Part shown: in pieces, positions 33,896 to 41,771 of the stretch
Layout of the letters: each line of letters opens with the position of its first letter
How positions within the stretch are numbered: the first letter of the stretch is position 1
Assembly (NCBI GenBank): GCA_043775015.1
Contig: JAYVSV010000003.1
Span: 10,201-74,200, forward strand
Length of the DNA stretch: 64,000 bases
Direction of reading: 5' to 3'
Source of the DNA: CANJXF01 sp043775015
GTDB taxonomy: Bacteria > Verrucomicrobiota > Verrucomicrobiia > Limisphaerales > CANJXF01
Translations under genes and position numbers: made by a program
Notes under the pieces: model-generated
Databases searched by the model: none
What the model saw: the letters and a program-made list of their open reading frames with translations, nothing else
Told to the model about the DNA's origin: nothing

Positions 33896-34681
33896 TCATT
33901 TCATCGCGCGTTTCAAAGCAGCCACTCGCCTGGCATCCACCGGATTTTCCAAACGGCCATTGCGTTTGAGCGAACTGCCCACGATCACGCCATTGATCAA
34001 CGGCAGAAGCGTTTTAACATTTTCAACGGTGACGCCGCTGCCGATTAAAATTTTCGTGCCGGGACACGCATTCCGAACACGCCGCACATCTTCCACATCC
34101 GTTGCCATGCCGGTGCCCGTTCCAGAAACAATGAGCGCATCCGCCAACCCGCGCTCGATTGTGTCGCGCGCGGAATCTTCGATTGTCCAATTGCCGAGCG
34201 GCACGGCGTGCTTAACGTGAACATCGGCAAAAATTTGCGCCTCGGGACAAAGATTTTTCTTAAGACGCAACGTTTCATAAGCGTTGCCTTCGATTAACCC
34301 CTGGTCAGTCAGCATCGCGCCAGTATGGACGTTGATGCGCACAAAGCTTCCTCCACACGACGCAACCAAAGCGAGCGCCGCGTGGCCGTCGTTGCGCAAG
34401 ACATTGAAACCAATCGGGATTTTCACCGCGTCACGAATCGCGCGACCGACCACGGCCATGCTGGCGATTGTTTCCGGCGCGACAGAGTTTTTCGTGAAAG
34501 GAACATCGCCGAAATTCTCAATAAAGATCGCATCCGCCCCGCCCTGCTCGTAAGCCCGCGCGTCGGCAACGGCTCCGCGAATGATGTGGCTAATCGATTC
34601 TCGATTTCGCGGCGAACCAGGAAGAGGTGCGAGATGAACCACGCCAACCAACACTTTACCTTTGGAAAAAATAGAACTCAT
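33896..34681 (-). CDS. BtpA/SgcQ-family protein
   Basis: 261 residues from the ATG at MSSIFSKGKVLVGVVHLAPLPGSP; the frame stays open upstream only because it crosses hairpin repeats. GVVHLAPLPG, GGADAIFIENFGDVPF and GTGTGMATDVEDV are typical of the BtpA TIM-barrel family. BtpA affects photosystem I stability in cyanobacteria, but bacterial homologues such as SgcQ are thought to act on sugar derivatives; the true reaction is unknown. It appears to be a single-gene unit. Confidence 0.85.
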   Translation of the reverse strand: MSSIFSKGKVLVGVVHLAPLPGSPRNRESISHIIRGAVADARAYEQGGADAIFIENFGDVPFTKNSVAPETIASMAVVGRAIRDAVKIPIGFNVLRNDGHAALALVASCGGSFVRINVHTGAMLTDQGLIEGNAYETLRLKKNLCPEAQIFADVHVKHAVPLGNWTIEDSARDTIERGLADALIVSGTGTGMATDVEDVRRVRNACPGTKILIGSGVTVENVKTLLPLINGVIVGSSLKRNGRLENPVDARRVAALKRAMK

Positions 34682-34893
34682 GCGGCGATGTTTACCGAGA
34701 GCCGGTTTTGAGCGAAGGAAAAAAAGCACCGAACACAATGCAAAGAGCGCGGGGTAATCCCGGGACGCGGCCGTGTCGCAGACCAGGCGCAGCACAGCGC
34801 AATTTCCCTGAGTCAACGTTTGTTCAATCGTTATCACACGTGCGGCTGATGCTTTGCACACCGCCGCGATCTGCCCAAGAGAGACAGTTTTAT

Positions 34894-35074
34894 TGTCCCA
34901 AAGGGACAGCCGACAATAGCCCACGATTTCAATCGTGGGTGGCAATTTAAAAAGGAACCAAGTCCCGCAGGGACGGCTGACAATTGCCGTTTCAGTCGTT
35001 CCTTCGGAACTTGCGAACGCCCATCGTTCCCGGCGTTGAAAACGCCGGGCTATTGTCATCTGTCCCTCCGGGAC
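34894..35074. repeat. Cluster of six short hairpins in a 500-bp gene-free stretch
   Basis: Between btpA and cstA there is no gene. The stretch holds six perfect stems with tiny loops: TGTCCC/GGGACA (34894-34908), CCCACGAT/ATCGTGGG (34920-34939), GTCCC/GGGAC (34962-34974), GTTCC/GGAAC (34998-35010), CCCGGCGTT/AACGCCGGG (35029-35049) and GTCCC/GGGAC (35062-35074). Motifs such as CAATAGCCC, GGGCTATTG and GGCTGACAATT recur between them. It looks like a modular repeat element; no promoter or terminator is evident. Confidence 0.7.
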
Positions 35075-35181
35075 CAAAGCCGCCAACCTTCGTTCTTGGA
35101 GAATTTTGATGCATCAAAGAAACCATCTGGCTGGTTAGGAGTTGAATCCATAAACTTCATTCGTATGATAGCTCGCGCCCA

Positions 35182-37563
35182 ATGAAGAAAATCTTTTTTC
35201 CAACCATCTGGCTCCTGATCGCGGGACTCGGTGCGTGGGCTTACGCCGTGCTGGCATTCAAACGCGGCGAACAACTCAACTCCATTTTCATTCTAACGGC
35301 GGCGCTTTGCACCTACGCCATGGGCTACCGCTTTTATTCTAAATGGATCGCGACCCGCGTCCTCGTCCTCAACGATCGCCGCGCCACTCCCTGTGAAGTT
35401 CAAGATGACGGCAAGGATTTTGTTAAGACGAATAAATGGATCGTGTTCGGCCATCACTTCGCCGCGATTTCCGGTCCCGGCCCGCTGGTCGGCCCGGTGC
35501 TCGCCGCGCAATTTGGCTATTTGCCAAGCACACTTTGGATTTTGATCGGCGTGGTGCTCGGCGGCGCGGTGCAGGATTTTGTCATTCTGTTTTGTTCGAT
35601 GCGACGCAATGGAAAATCGCTCGGGCAAATGGTCAAAGAAGAGTTGAACAATCCCGCCGGCTACGTCGCGATGTTTGCCATTCTCGCGATCATGATCATC
35701 CTGCTCGCAGTGCTGGCGCTGGTCGTGGTCAAGGCGCTCGCGGAAAGTCCCTGGGGAATTTTCACGGTGGCGGCAACCATTCCCATCGCGATGTTTATGG
35801 GCGGTTATCTTCGCTACTGGCGCATCGGAAAAGTCATGGAAGCTTCGGCGATTGGAGTGGTTCTGCTGTTGCTGGCGGTGTGGGGCGGAAAATTTTTCCA
35901 CGAGGTTCCGGGTCTTGCGAAATTGTTCACGATTGGCGCGTTGCCATTGGCCTGGTCGATCATCCTTTACGGACTGGCCGCGAGCGTGCTTCCCGTCTGG
36001 CTCTTGCTGGCACCGCGCGATTATCTGAGCACGTTTATGAAGCTCGGAACCATTTTCGCACTGGCGATGGGAATATTTCTGGTTCGTCCGGATTTGGAAA
36101 TGCCTGCCGTGAGCAAATTCATCGACGGCTCCGGTCTGGTGGTTGCCGGAAAACTATTTCCATTTTGTTTCATCACGATTGCGTGCGGCGCGATTTCCGG
36201 TTTCCACACGCTGATCGCCAGCGGGACGACTCCGAAAATTATCACGCGCGAAAGTTATGCGCGAACGATTGGTTACGGCGCGATGTGTTTGGAATCGCTC
36301 GTGGCGATCATGGCCTTGATTGCGGCCTGCACGCTCGACCCCGGCGTTTATTTCAGCATCAACGTCAAAGGTGAACCGGCGGAAACGGTCGCGAAAGTTT
36401 CTGCGCTCGGTTTCCCCGTCACAACTCAACAAATGGACAACCTTGCCAATGAGCTTGGCGAAAAAACTTTGTTTGGACGAACCGGCGGCGCATCGACTCT
36501 CGCGGTCGGCATGGCTCATATATTTTCCAAGGTTGTCAACGGCCGCGGCCTCGATCTTTGGTATCACTTTGCGATCATGTTCGAGGCGTTGTTTATCCTG
36601 ACCACGCTTGATGCCGGCACGCGTGTAGGAAGATATTTGCTTCAGGATTTGCTCGGCCACGTTTGGAAACCGTTGGGCGAAACAAAAAATGCAGCGGCAA
36701 CGTGGCTGGCCAGCGTGCTGATGGTAAGCGCGTGGGGATATTTTTTGATTCAAGGCGTCAAAGATCCGCTCGGCGGAATTAATTCGTTGTGGCCTCTGTT
36801 TGGAATAGCCAATCAACTGCTCGCCGCGATTGCTCTTTGCCTTGCCACAACCGTCATTTTAAAAATGCAGCTTGGGGGTGAGCTTAAAGTTCAAGGTTCA
36901 AAGTTTAAAGTTGGGCGACCGGCGTTTGCGTTGATTACGCTGGTTCCACTGGTGTGGCTGCTGGCCGTGACGGGGACGGCGGGAGTGCAGAAAATTTTTA
37001 GCGGTGACGAACGAATCGGTTTTCTCGCTGCTGCAAAAGATTTGGATTTGAAACTGTCGAAACTTCAAGACGCGGTGGATGCCGCGAAGCCGCTGGCGGA
37101 TTCCTCAATCCTCGTCGCTGCACAAAAAGCGGTGCGCAACAATCGTGTATTGCGCTTCAACCTTCTGCTGGACGCGGTTGTCACGGGAGCTTTCCTTTCG
37201 ATGGTGGTTTTGATTGTGGTGCTGAGTTTGCGCGAATGGACTCTTCTAATGGCACGAAAACGATTGGCGGTTTTGCGCGAATCCGATCCAGTCTGGTTGC
37301 CGGATTATGCCATCGTCGAATCGAAGCCGACTCATGTTTTTTCAACTCTCGCGCTCGCGTTTGCGCTGGCCAAGGAGCTTTCCGGCGAAGCCGCTGTCGA
37401 ACGGTCCCGCATCGCCAACCACGCCGCCTGCTGCGCGGAACACCAACCGGAAATGGGTTTGGATTCCACAGATTCTGATTTGGCGAAGACGTCGCTTGAA
37501 AAAACTTATCTGCAAGAAACGGAACGACGGTTCAACAGCGGCAGCGTGAATCGTTGTTGCTGA
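35182..37563 (+). CDS. cstA: CstA-family carbon starvation protein / peptide-pyruvate transporter
   Basis: 793 residues and many membrane segments. TNKWIVFGHHFAAISGPGPLVGPVLAAQFG is the family's strongest block (shown only in part here), with GAISGFHTLIASGTTPK and LDAGTRVGRYLLQD also conserved. CstA proteins import pyruvate or peptides during carbon limitation. A short segment after LKMQLGG (KVQGSKFKV) is encoded by a run of AAAGTTCAA-like repeats and looks inserted. The last 100 residues are polar, end in two cysteines and are not typical of the family. Confidence 0.93.
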   Translation: MKKIFFPTIWLLIAGLGAWAYAVLAFKRGEQLNSIFILTAALCTYAMGYRFYSKWIATRVLVLNDRRATPCEVQDDGKDFVKTNKWIVFGHHFAAISGPGPLVGPVLAAQFGYLPSTLWILIGVVLGGAVQDFVILFCSMRRNGKSLGQMVKEELNNPAGYVAMFAILAIMIILLAVLALVVVKALAESPWGIFTVAATIPIAMFMGGYLRYWRIGKVMEASAIGVVLLLLAVWGGKFFHEVPGLAKLFTIGALPLAWSIILYGLAASVLPVWLLLAPRDYLSTFMKLGTIFALAMGIFLVRPDLEMPAVSKFIDGSGLVVAGKLFPFCFITIACGAISGFHTLIASGTTPKIITRESYARTIGYGAMCLESLVAIMALIAACTLDPGVYFSINVKGEPAETVAKVSALGFPVTTQQMDNLANELGEKTLFGRTGGASTLAVGMAHIFSKVVNGRGLDLWYHFAIMFEALFILTTLDAGTRVGRYLLQDLLGHVWKPLGETKNAAATWLASVLMVSAWGYFLIQGVKDPLGGINSLWPLFGIANQLLAAIALCLATTVILKMQLGGELKVQGSKFKVGRPAFALITLVPLVWLLAVTGTAGVQKIFSGDERIGFLAAAKDLDLKLSKLQDAVDAAKPLADSSILVAAQKAVRNNRVLRFNLLLDAVVTGAFLSMVVLIVVLSLREWTLLMARKRLAVLRESDPVWLPDYAIVESKPTHVFSTLALAFALAKELSGEAAVERSRIANHAACCAEHQPEMGLDSTDSDLAKTSLEKTYLQETERRFNSGSVNRCC

Positions 37564-37576
37564 GAATATCAAACAC

Positions 37577-38152
37577 ATGGAACGAATTGGTTTATACGGC
37601 GGTTCATTTGACCCGGTTCACCTTGGCCATTTATTAGTGGCGCAAGCGGCGCGCGAAGAGTTGACACTCGGCCGGATTTTTTTCATTCCGGCAGCGCAAT
37701 CTCCGTTCAAACCGGACGCAAAACCGACGCCAGCAGCGGAACGCACCAAGATGTTGCGCCTGGCTTTGGCGGGAAATTCGCGAGCGGAAGTCGATGAACA
37801 GGAAATCAATCGCGGCGGAATTTCTTACACGATCGAAACCGTGCGCGATTACGCCCGCCGTTTTCCAAAAGCAAAATTGTTTTACTTGATCGGCGCAGAC
37901 CACGTCGCGCAGTTGCCGAAATGGCGCGAGGCCAATGATCTGGCAAGCCACGTCGAGTTTTTGATCATTCCCAGACCCGGCGAACTAAAAGTGGAAATCC
38001 CAGCGCCGTTTCGTGGAGAATTCCTCAGGGGATTTCCGCTGGGCGTTTCGTCCTCGCAAATTCGCGCGCGGGTGAAAGCGCGTTTGCCCATCGAACATCT
38101 CGTTCCGGGCGCAGTGGCCGAGGCGGTTCGCAACAATCGCCTTTATCTTTGA
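37577..38152 (+). CDS. nadD: Nicotinate-nucleotide adenylyltransferase
   Basis: 191 residues. GLYGGSFDPVHLGHLLVAQ holds the GxFxPxHxGH nucleotidyltransferase motif and VSSSQIR the second one. It joins nicotinate mononucleotide and ATP to give NaAD in NAD synthesis. It starts 13 bp after cstA and precedes rsfS, the very common nadD-rsfS pairing. Confidence 0.96.
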   Translation: MERIGLYGGSFDPVHLGHLLVAQAAREELTLGRIFFIPAAQSPFKPDAKPTPAAERTKMLRLALAGNSRAEVDEQEINRGGISYTIETVRDYARRFPKAKLFYLIGADHVAQLPKWREANDLASHVEFLIIPRPGELKVEIPAPFRGEFLRGFPLGVSSSQIRARVKARLPIEHLVPGAVAEAVRNNRLYL

Positions 38153-38176
38153 GGTTGTTGGGTTATTTTGGCTTCA

Positions 38177-38551
38177 ATGGATTCAAAAAAACTGGCGCTG
38201 CTCTGCAAGGAATTAGCCGAGAATAGAAAAGCGGAAGATGTCGCCATCCTTGATGTCGCAAAACTTTCCTCCATCACCGACTATTTCGTCATTGCCACGG
38301 GAACAAGCGAACCTCATTTGCGAGCCATCATCAGTGAAATCAAGGACAAGCTGCGCGATGATTTTGATTTGCGCCCTCGAGCAATTGACGGAGATTTTCA
38401 GGCGGCCTGGCAGGTCCTCGATTTCTTCGATGTGATCGTCCACGTCATGCGAAAGGATGCCCGGGAAAAATACGATCTCGAAAGTCTTTGGGGTGACGCG
38501 CCGAAGGTGAAAATTTCCAAACCACGCGCCCGGGCTAGAAAAACCAAGTAA
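38177..38551 (+). CDS. rsfS: Ribosome silencing factor RsfS
   Basis: 124 residues from ATG; a TTG three codons earlier is less likely. ITDYFVIATGTSEPHLRAI and WQVLDFFDVIVHVM are diagnostic of RsfS (DUF143/Iojap). It binds ribosomal protein uL14 and blocks subunit joining when nutrients fall. A basic tail (KPRARARKTK) ends the protein. It lies 24 bp after nadD. Confidence 0.95.
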   Translation: MDSKKLALLCKELAENRKAEDVAILDVAKLSSITDYFVIATGTSEPHLRAIISEIKDKLRDDFDLRPRAIDGDFQAAWQVLDFFDVIVHVMRKDAREKYDLESLWGDAPKVKISKPRARARKTK

Positions 38552-38562
38552 TTGCCGCTTGT

Positions 38563-38877
38563 TTAAGCAGCCGGTTTTGGCGGAGGAATCTCGATACTTG
38601 CCTTAACCATGTCGTCCAGAATTTTCTTAAATTCTTCGAGGCCAGTGGAGGAAATAATCACGTTGTCACGGCGTCCATTGACTTCCTCTGTGATCCGCAG
38701 AAAACGTCCGCGCGGATTTTCCTTGAGCGTGAAAATAAATGTTTTGCGTTCAATCTGAACCTGGTCGGTTTTGAGCGTGTCTTCATTCACGGGCGGTCTC
38801 GGCGGCCCCGCGTTGAAGCCCGACCCAGCATTGAAAGGCCGATTACCGTAAGGCGATGGACGTTCGTTTGAAATCAT
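38563..38877 (-). CDS. PUR-type DNA/RNA-binding protein (DUF3276)
   Basis: 104 residues. A Gly/Pro/Asn-rich N-terminal tail is followed by one PUR module: IERKTFIFTLKENPRGRFLRITEE and NVIISSTGLEEFKKILDDM. Bacterial members bind single-stranded nucleic acid like Pur-alpha and occur in Bacteroidetes, spirochetes and Verrucomicrobia. The role is unknown. It is convergent with rsfS. Confidence 0.85.
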   Translation of the reverse strand: MISNERPSPYGNRPFNAGSGFNAGPPRPPVNEDTLKTDQVQIERKTFIFTLKENPRGRFLRITEEVNGRRDNVIISSTGLEEFKKILDDMVKASIEIPPPKPAA

Positions 38878-38956
38878 ACTTGAAAAAATTTGCGGGTTAA
38901 ATCTACTCCTGATTACTGGTTCAACAGGAACGTGTATTTGTCAAATTTTTGAGCGA

Positions 38957-39481
38957 TCAAGTTCTGAATTTTTGCGCACTGACAAAGCGCGTTCCATCCC
39001 CTGGTTTTCCAATCCGCCACAAATAAATCAGCAATCCACCCATCACAAACAGGTTCATTGTCTGCGACATGCCGTGCCACATTTTGAACGAATGATCGGC
39101 GGCGCCACGCACCTCGATGGAAGCGCGCACGTCATATTTTTTCCGATGCAAATCTTTCAATTTCGGCTGTAGCCAAAAACCGGCGATCAAACCCAGGGAA
39201 ATTGTTGCGGCGAGCAGAATTAAAACGAATCGCTCGGTCATTTTGCCGAGATAAAGTTTTTCGATGGTCCAATGGAGCAATGCGATGCCACCACAGCAAT
39301 TCAGCAGAATGAAATAGCGCTCCATCACCAGTTGCGCGGCGACTCCGTTGTGGGGCGGAGGAACGTTCGCTTTCATTTCAGGGGAAAAGAAAGCCGGCCC
39401 AATGGCTATCGTGAATGAAACTACGGCGCCCAGCCAAACCGCCGCATTGAGCAAGCCAATAAACCTTAAGATGCCGATCAC
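38957..39481 (-). CDS. DUF4149-like four-helix membrane protein
   Basis: 174 residues with four predicted membrane helices: near residues 4-26 (IGLLNAAVWLGAVVSFTIAI), 55-70, 84-105 and 145-163 (MNLFVMGGLLIYLW). The arrangement and WLGAVV/GP motifs suit DUF4149/TMEM205-like proteins. No catalytic motif is visible and the function is unknown. Confidence 0.65.
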   Translation of the reverse strand: MIGILRFIGLLNAAVWLGAVVSFTIAIGPAFFSPEMKANVPPPHNGVAAQLVMERYFILLNCCGGIALLHWTIEKLYLGKMTERFVLILLAATISLGLIAGFWLQPKLKDLHRKKYDVRASIEVRGAADHSFKMWHGMSQTMNLFVMGGLLIYLWRIGKPGDGTRFVSAQKFRT

Positions 39482-39530
39482 GCAGCCATTCTAAAAAAAG
39501 ATTGTGCGCTGCCAAGCTTCGATTGTTCGG

Positions 39531-40511
39531 TCACGGTGGAGAATTGGTCGCCGTCAGCGGATTGGGCGGCACCGGCGGAAATTTCATCCCGGGCGGCAGC
39601 GGTGGCATCTCCGGAAGTTTGTGAACCAACTCACGCCATGATTTTCGCTCGGTGGGTGTCATTTCCTGCCACAGCTCGGCTTTTTTCAGAAATTGATTTC
39701 GCTCGCTGCGAGTCATGTTTGAAATTTTCCCGAACGATTCGATGCACTGCTTCCTTTGAATCGCCGGCAACGCTTGAAAAGTTTTTAAGGTTGTTTCCAT
39801 TTGCGCCCGTTCCGCTTCGGGAAGTTTGCCGAGAGTTTTTTCCTTTTCGTCCGCGTTTAAATCGAAGAATTTCTGAAAGCCTTCGCACATGCGATCTCGT
39901 TTCTCGGTTGGCAAAGCAAGCCAGCGCGCCAGGTCTGCTTCCAGTTTTTCGCGCCGTTGCGCAGGAATCGTTTCGAGAAAAATTTCTTTTTCTGCCGGCG
40001 TGCTGGATTGCAAACGCAGGAAATATTGCACCGCCATTTCGTTTTCCAAAAATTCCTTTTGCTGGGGAGCCGACAGTTCATCCCAGTGACGCAGGCGTTC
40101 TTCGACGAGCTTCCGTTTCTCCTCGGGGATTTTTTCCACCCGCTCACGCCGGTCGTTCAGAGCGGTTCTCATCAACGGAACTAAATACCAGCGCAGTTCA
40201 GTCACACCGAGGCGGAGTTCACGTTGCGCCGGTGTGATCGCTTCGTATTCTTTCACTTTCGCCAGGAGAATTCGTTTTTGATCCGCTGAAATCGATCGTT
40301 CATCCATCAACTTCAATCGCTCTTCCGGTGATAACGTCAGCAAAACGCGGAAGAATTCGATGGGTGCCTGTGGAATCGGCGGAACCGGCGGCGCTGCCTG
40401 TTTCGCTGGCGCTTTCGCAGAATCCTCAGCCAGACAAACGACGACCGACGTGCCAGCGATTCCGCAAATGATGCAGCTTGAAAAAACCAGGATGTTCAGC
40501 CGCGCACGCAT
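39531..40511 (-). CDS. Exported DUF3106-type repeat protein
   Basis: 326 residues from the ATG at MRARLNILVF, which begins a signal peptide; an ATG seven codons earlier overlaps the previous gene. The mature protein is a chain of helical units of the type LxxxPxxxRxxMxxxLxxWxxL (RREKLEADLARWLALPTEKR, TPTERKSWRELVHKLP), matching DUF3106, with a Pro-rich tail. It is the third gene of a sigma-factor operon, suggesting a periplasmic sensor or effector role, which is inference. Confidence 0.75.
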   Translation of the reverse strand: MRARLNILVFSSCIICGIAGTSVVVCLAEDSAKAPAKQAAPPVPPIPQAPIEFFRVLLTLSPEERLKLMDERSISADQKRILLAKVKEYEAITPAQRELRLGVTELRWYLVPLMRTALNDRRERVEKIPEEKRKLVEERLRHWDELSAPQQKEFLENEMAVQYFLRLQSSTPAEKEIFLETIPAQRREKLEADLARWLALPTEKRDRMCEGFQKFFDLNADEKEKTLGKLPEAERAQMETTLKTFQALPAIQRKQCIESFGKISNMTRSERNQFLKKAELWQEMTPTERKSWRELVHKLPEMPPLPPGMKFPPVPPNPLTATNSPP

Positions 40512-40515
40512 GAAG

Positions 40516-41004
40516 TTATTGCAAGGCGGCAAGAAGTTCGTTGTCCACGGGCGGTTGTTCGAAACGGTTGATGGCTTCGAAATCGACCAACCACTGCTGC
40601 GGGAAAGCGGCGGCTTGCGAGACAGCAGAAACGCCTTGAGCCATGTTCATTCGTTGAAGGGAACGATATTGCTGGGCAGAAACAAATCCGCCGCAAACCA
40701 ACAGGCTCACCAATGCAGTCGAACGCAGCCAGTGGCGTCGCACCCAATCGTAAATGGCGGGATAATGGTGAACGACTTGAACGCTTTCCTGCTCCACCGA
40801 TCTCATAACCAACGCGGTGAAATTGCTGGCCACTTGCGCTTCCGGCAACCGGCGCAACGCCTGAGCCAAGGCAAATTCCTCGTCCCATTCGGTTCGCGTT
40901 TCCGGGTGTGCGACAAAATGCGCTTCGAGCGCGGAGTGCTCTTGCTCGGTCAGCTTGCGCTGCCAGCTCACTCGCTTCATTTTTTCAAACTCGATCTGGT
41001 TCAT
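40516..41004 (-). CDS. Predicted anti-sigma factor
   Basis: 162 residues. The N-terminal part (KLTEQEHSALEAHFVAHPETRTEWDEE) has the shape of a short zinc-less anti-sigma domain. One membrane helix (WLRSTALVSLLVCGGFVSA) follows at about 92-112, then a short exported tail. It comes directly after an ECF sigma gene, the usual place for its membrane-bound inhibitor. The call rests mainly on context. Confidence 0.65.
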   Translation of the reverse strand: MNQIEFEKMKRVSWQRKLTEQEHSALEAHFVAHPETRTEWDEEFALAQALRRLPEAQVASNFTALVMRSVEQESVQVVHHYPAIYDWVRRHWLRSTALVSLLVCGGFVSAQQYRSLQRMNMAQGVSAVSQAAAFPQQWLVDFEAINRFEQPPVDNELLAALQ

Positions 41005-41048
41005 TTGTTCCTCTCAGTTTAAAACCCGTTTGTTCAGCAAAGTTTCTT

Positions 41049-41660
41049 TCATTTTTCCGCTTCTTTCCACGCGCCACTTTGCAGGTAAGGTTTCAGTTTC
41101 AACTTCAAAGTCTCCCGGGCGCGGTGAATCAACGATTTGGTGGCAGAAAGCGAGCAGCCCAACACCTTGGAAATATCGTCATAGGACAATTCTTCCTGGC
41201 GACAAAGCAACAAAGCCGTGCGCTGATTTTCCGGCAATTCATCGAGCGCAAGCTGGACTTTGTTTTCCAACTCGGCGTGCAAGACGTTTTCGGTTGGAGA
41301 AAATGTTTTTACATCCTCGAATTGCCGCGCGGGATGATCGTCGCTTTCGGTTTGGGAGGTTTCGAGCGATTCGGCCGGATGCCGCGAGCGGCGGCGAATC
41401 TCGTTCAGGCAAAGATTTCGCGCGATCGTGAACAGCCAGGTGGAGAATTTAGCCGTGACCTGATAGCGGTGGGCCGATTTAAAAACCTGCACAAAGACAT
41501 TTTGCGTGAGGTCTTCTGCTTCGGTCTGGTCGCGTAACGTCCGAAAAATCACGTTCATTACCGGCTGCTTATATTTGTTGACCAACTCCTCAAATGCACG
41601 CATGTCTCCGCCTTTTACGCGCAGCATCAATGCAGCATCTGGTTCCAGTTCAGTCGCCAT
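41049..41660 (-). CDS. ECF RNA polymerase sigma factor
   Basis: 203 residues from the ATG at MATELEPDAAL. Region 2 reads AFEELVNKYKQPVMNVIFR ... DLTQNVFVQVFKSAHRY and region 4 ENQRTALLLCRQEELSYDDISKVLGCS, as in RpoE-like sigma factors. It should direct transcription of a regulon that usually includes itself. It leads the operon sigma, anti-sigma, DUF3106. Confidence 0.93.
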   Translation of the reverse strand: MATELEPDAALMLRVKGGDMRAFEELVNKYKQPVMNVIFRTLRDQTEAEDLTQNVFVQVFKSAHRYQVTAKFSTWLFTIARNLCLNEIRRRSRHPAESLETSQTESDDHPARQFEDVKTFSPTENVLHAELENKVQLALDELPENQRTALLLCRQEELSYDDISKVLGCSLSATKSLIHRARETLKLKLKPYLQSGAWKEAEK

Positions 41661-41771
41661 TACAATGGATATTGTAGTTAAAACCGGATGTCTCACAAGG
41701 TTGCGACTTTTTTGATCCTCCGCAGCACGCTCCTTGCTTCAGCTTATTCCACCCGCTAACGTCCCCCGCTA

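Noticed and set aside
34894..35074. CRISPR array
   Set aside because: The hairpins differ in sequence and spacing; there are no equal repeats with unique spacers and no cas genes.
34682..35086. An open frame extending the BtpA protein by 135 residues at its N-terminus
   Set aside because: It crosses the hairpin cluster, has no family similarity, and the internal ATG begins exactly at the conserved BtpA start.
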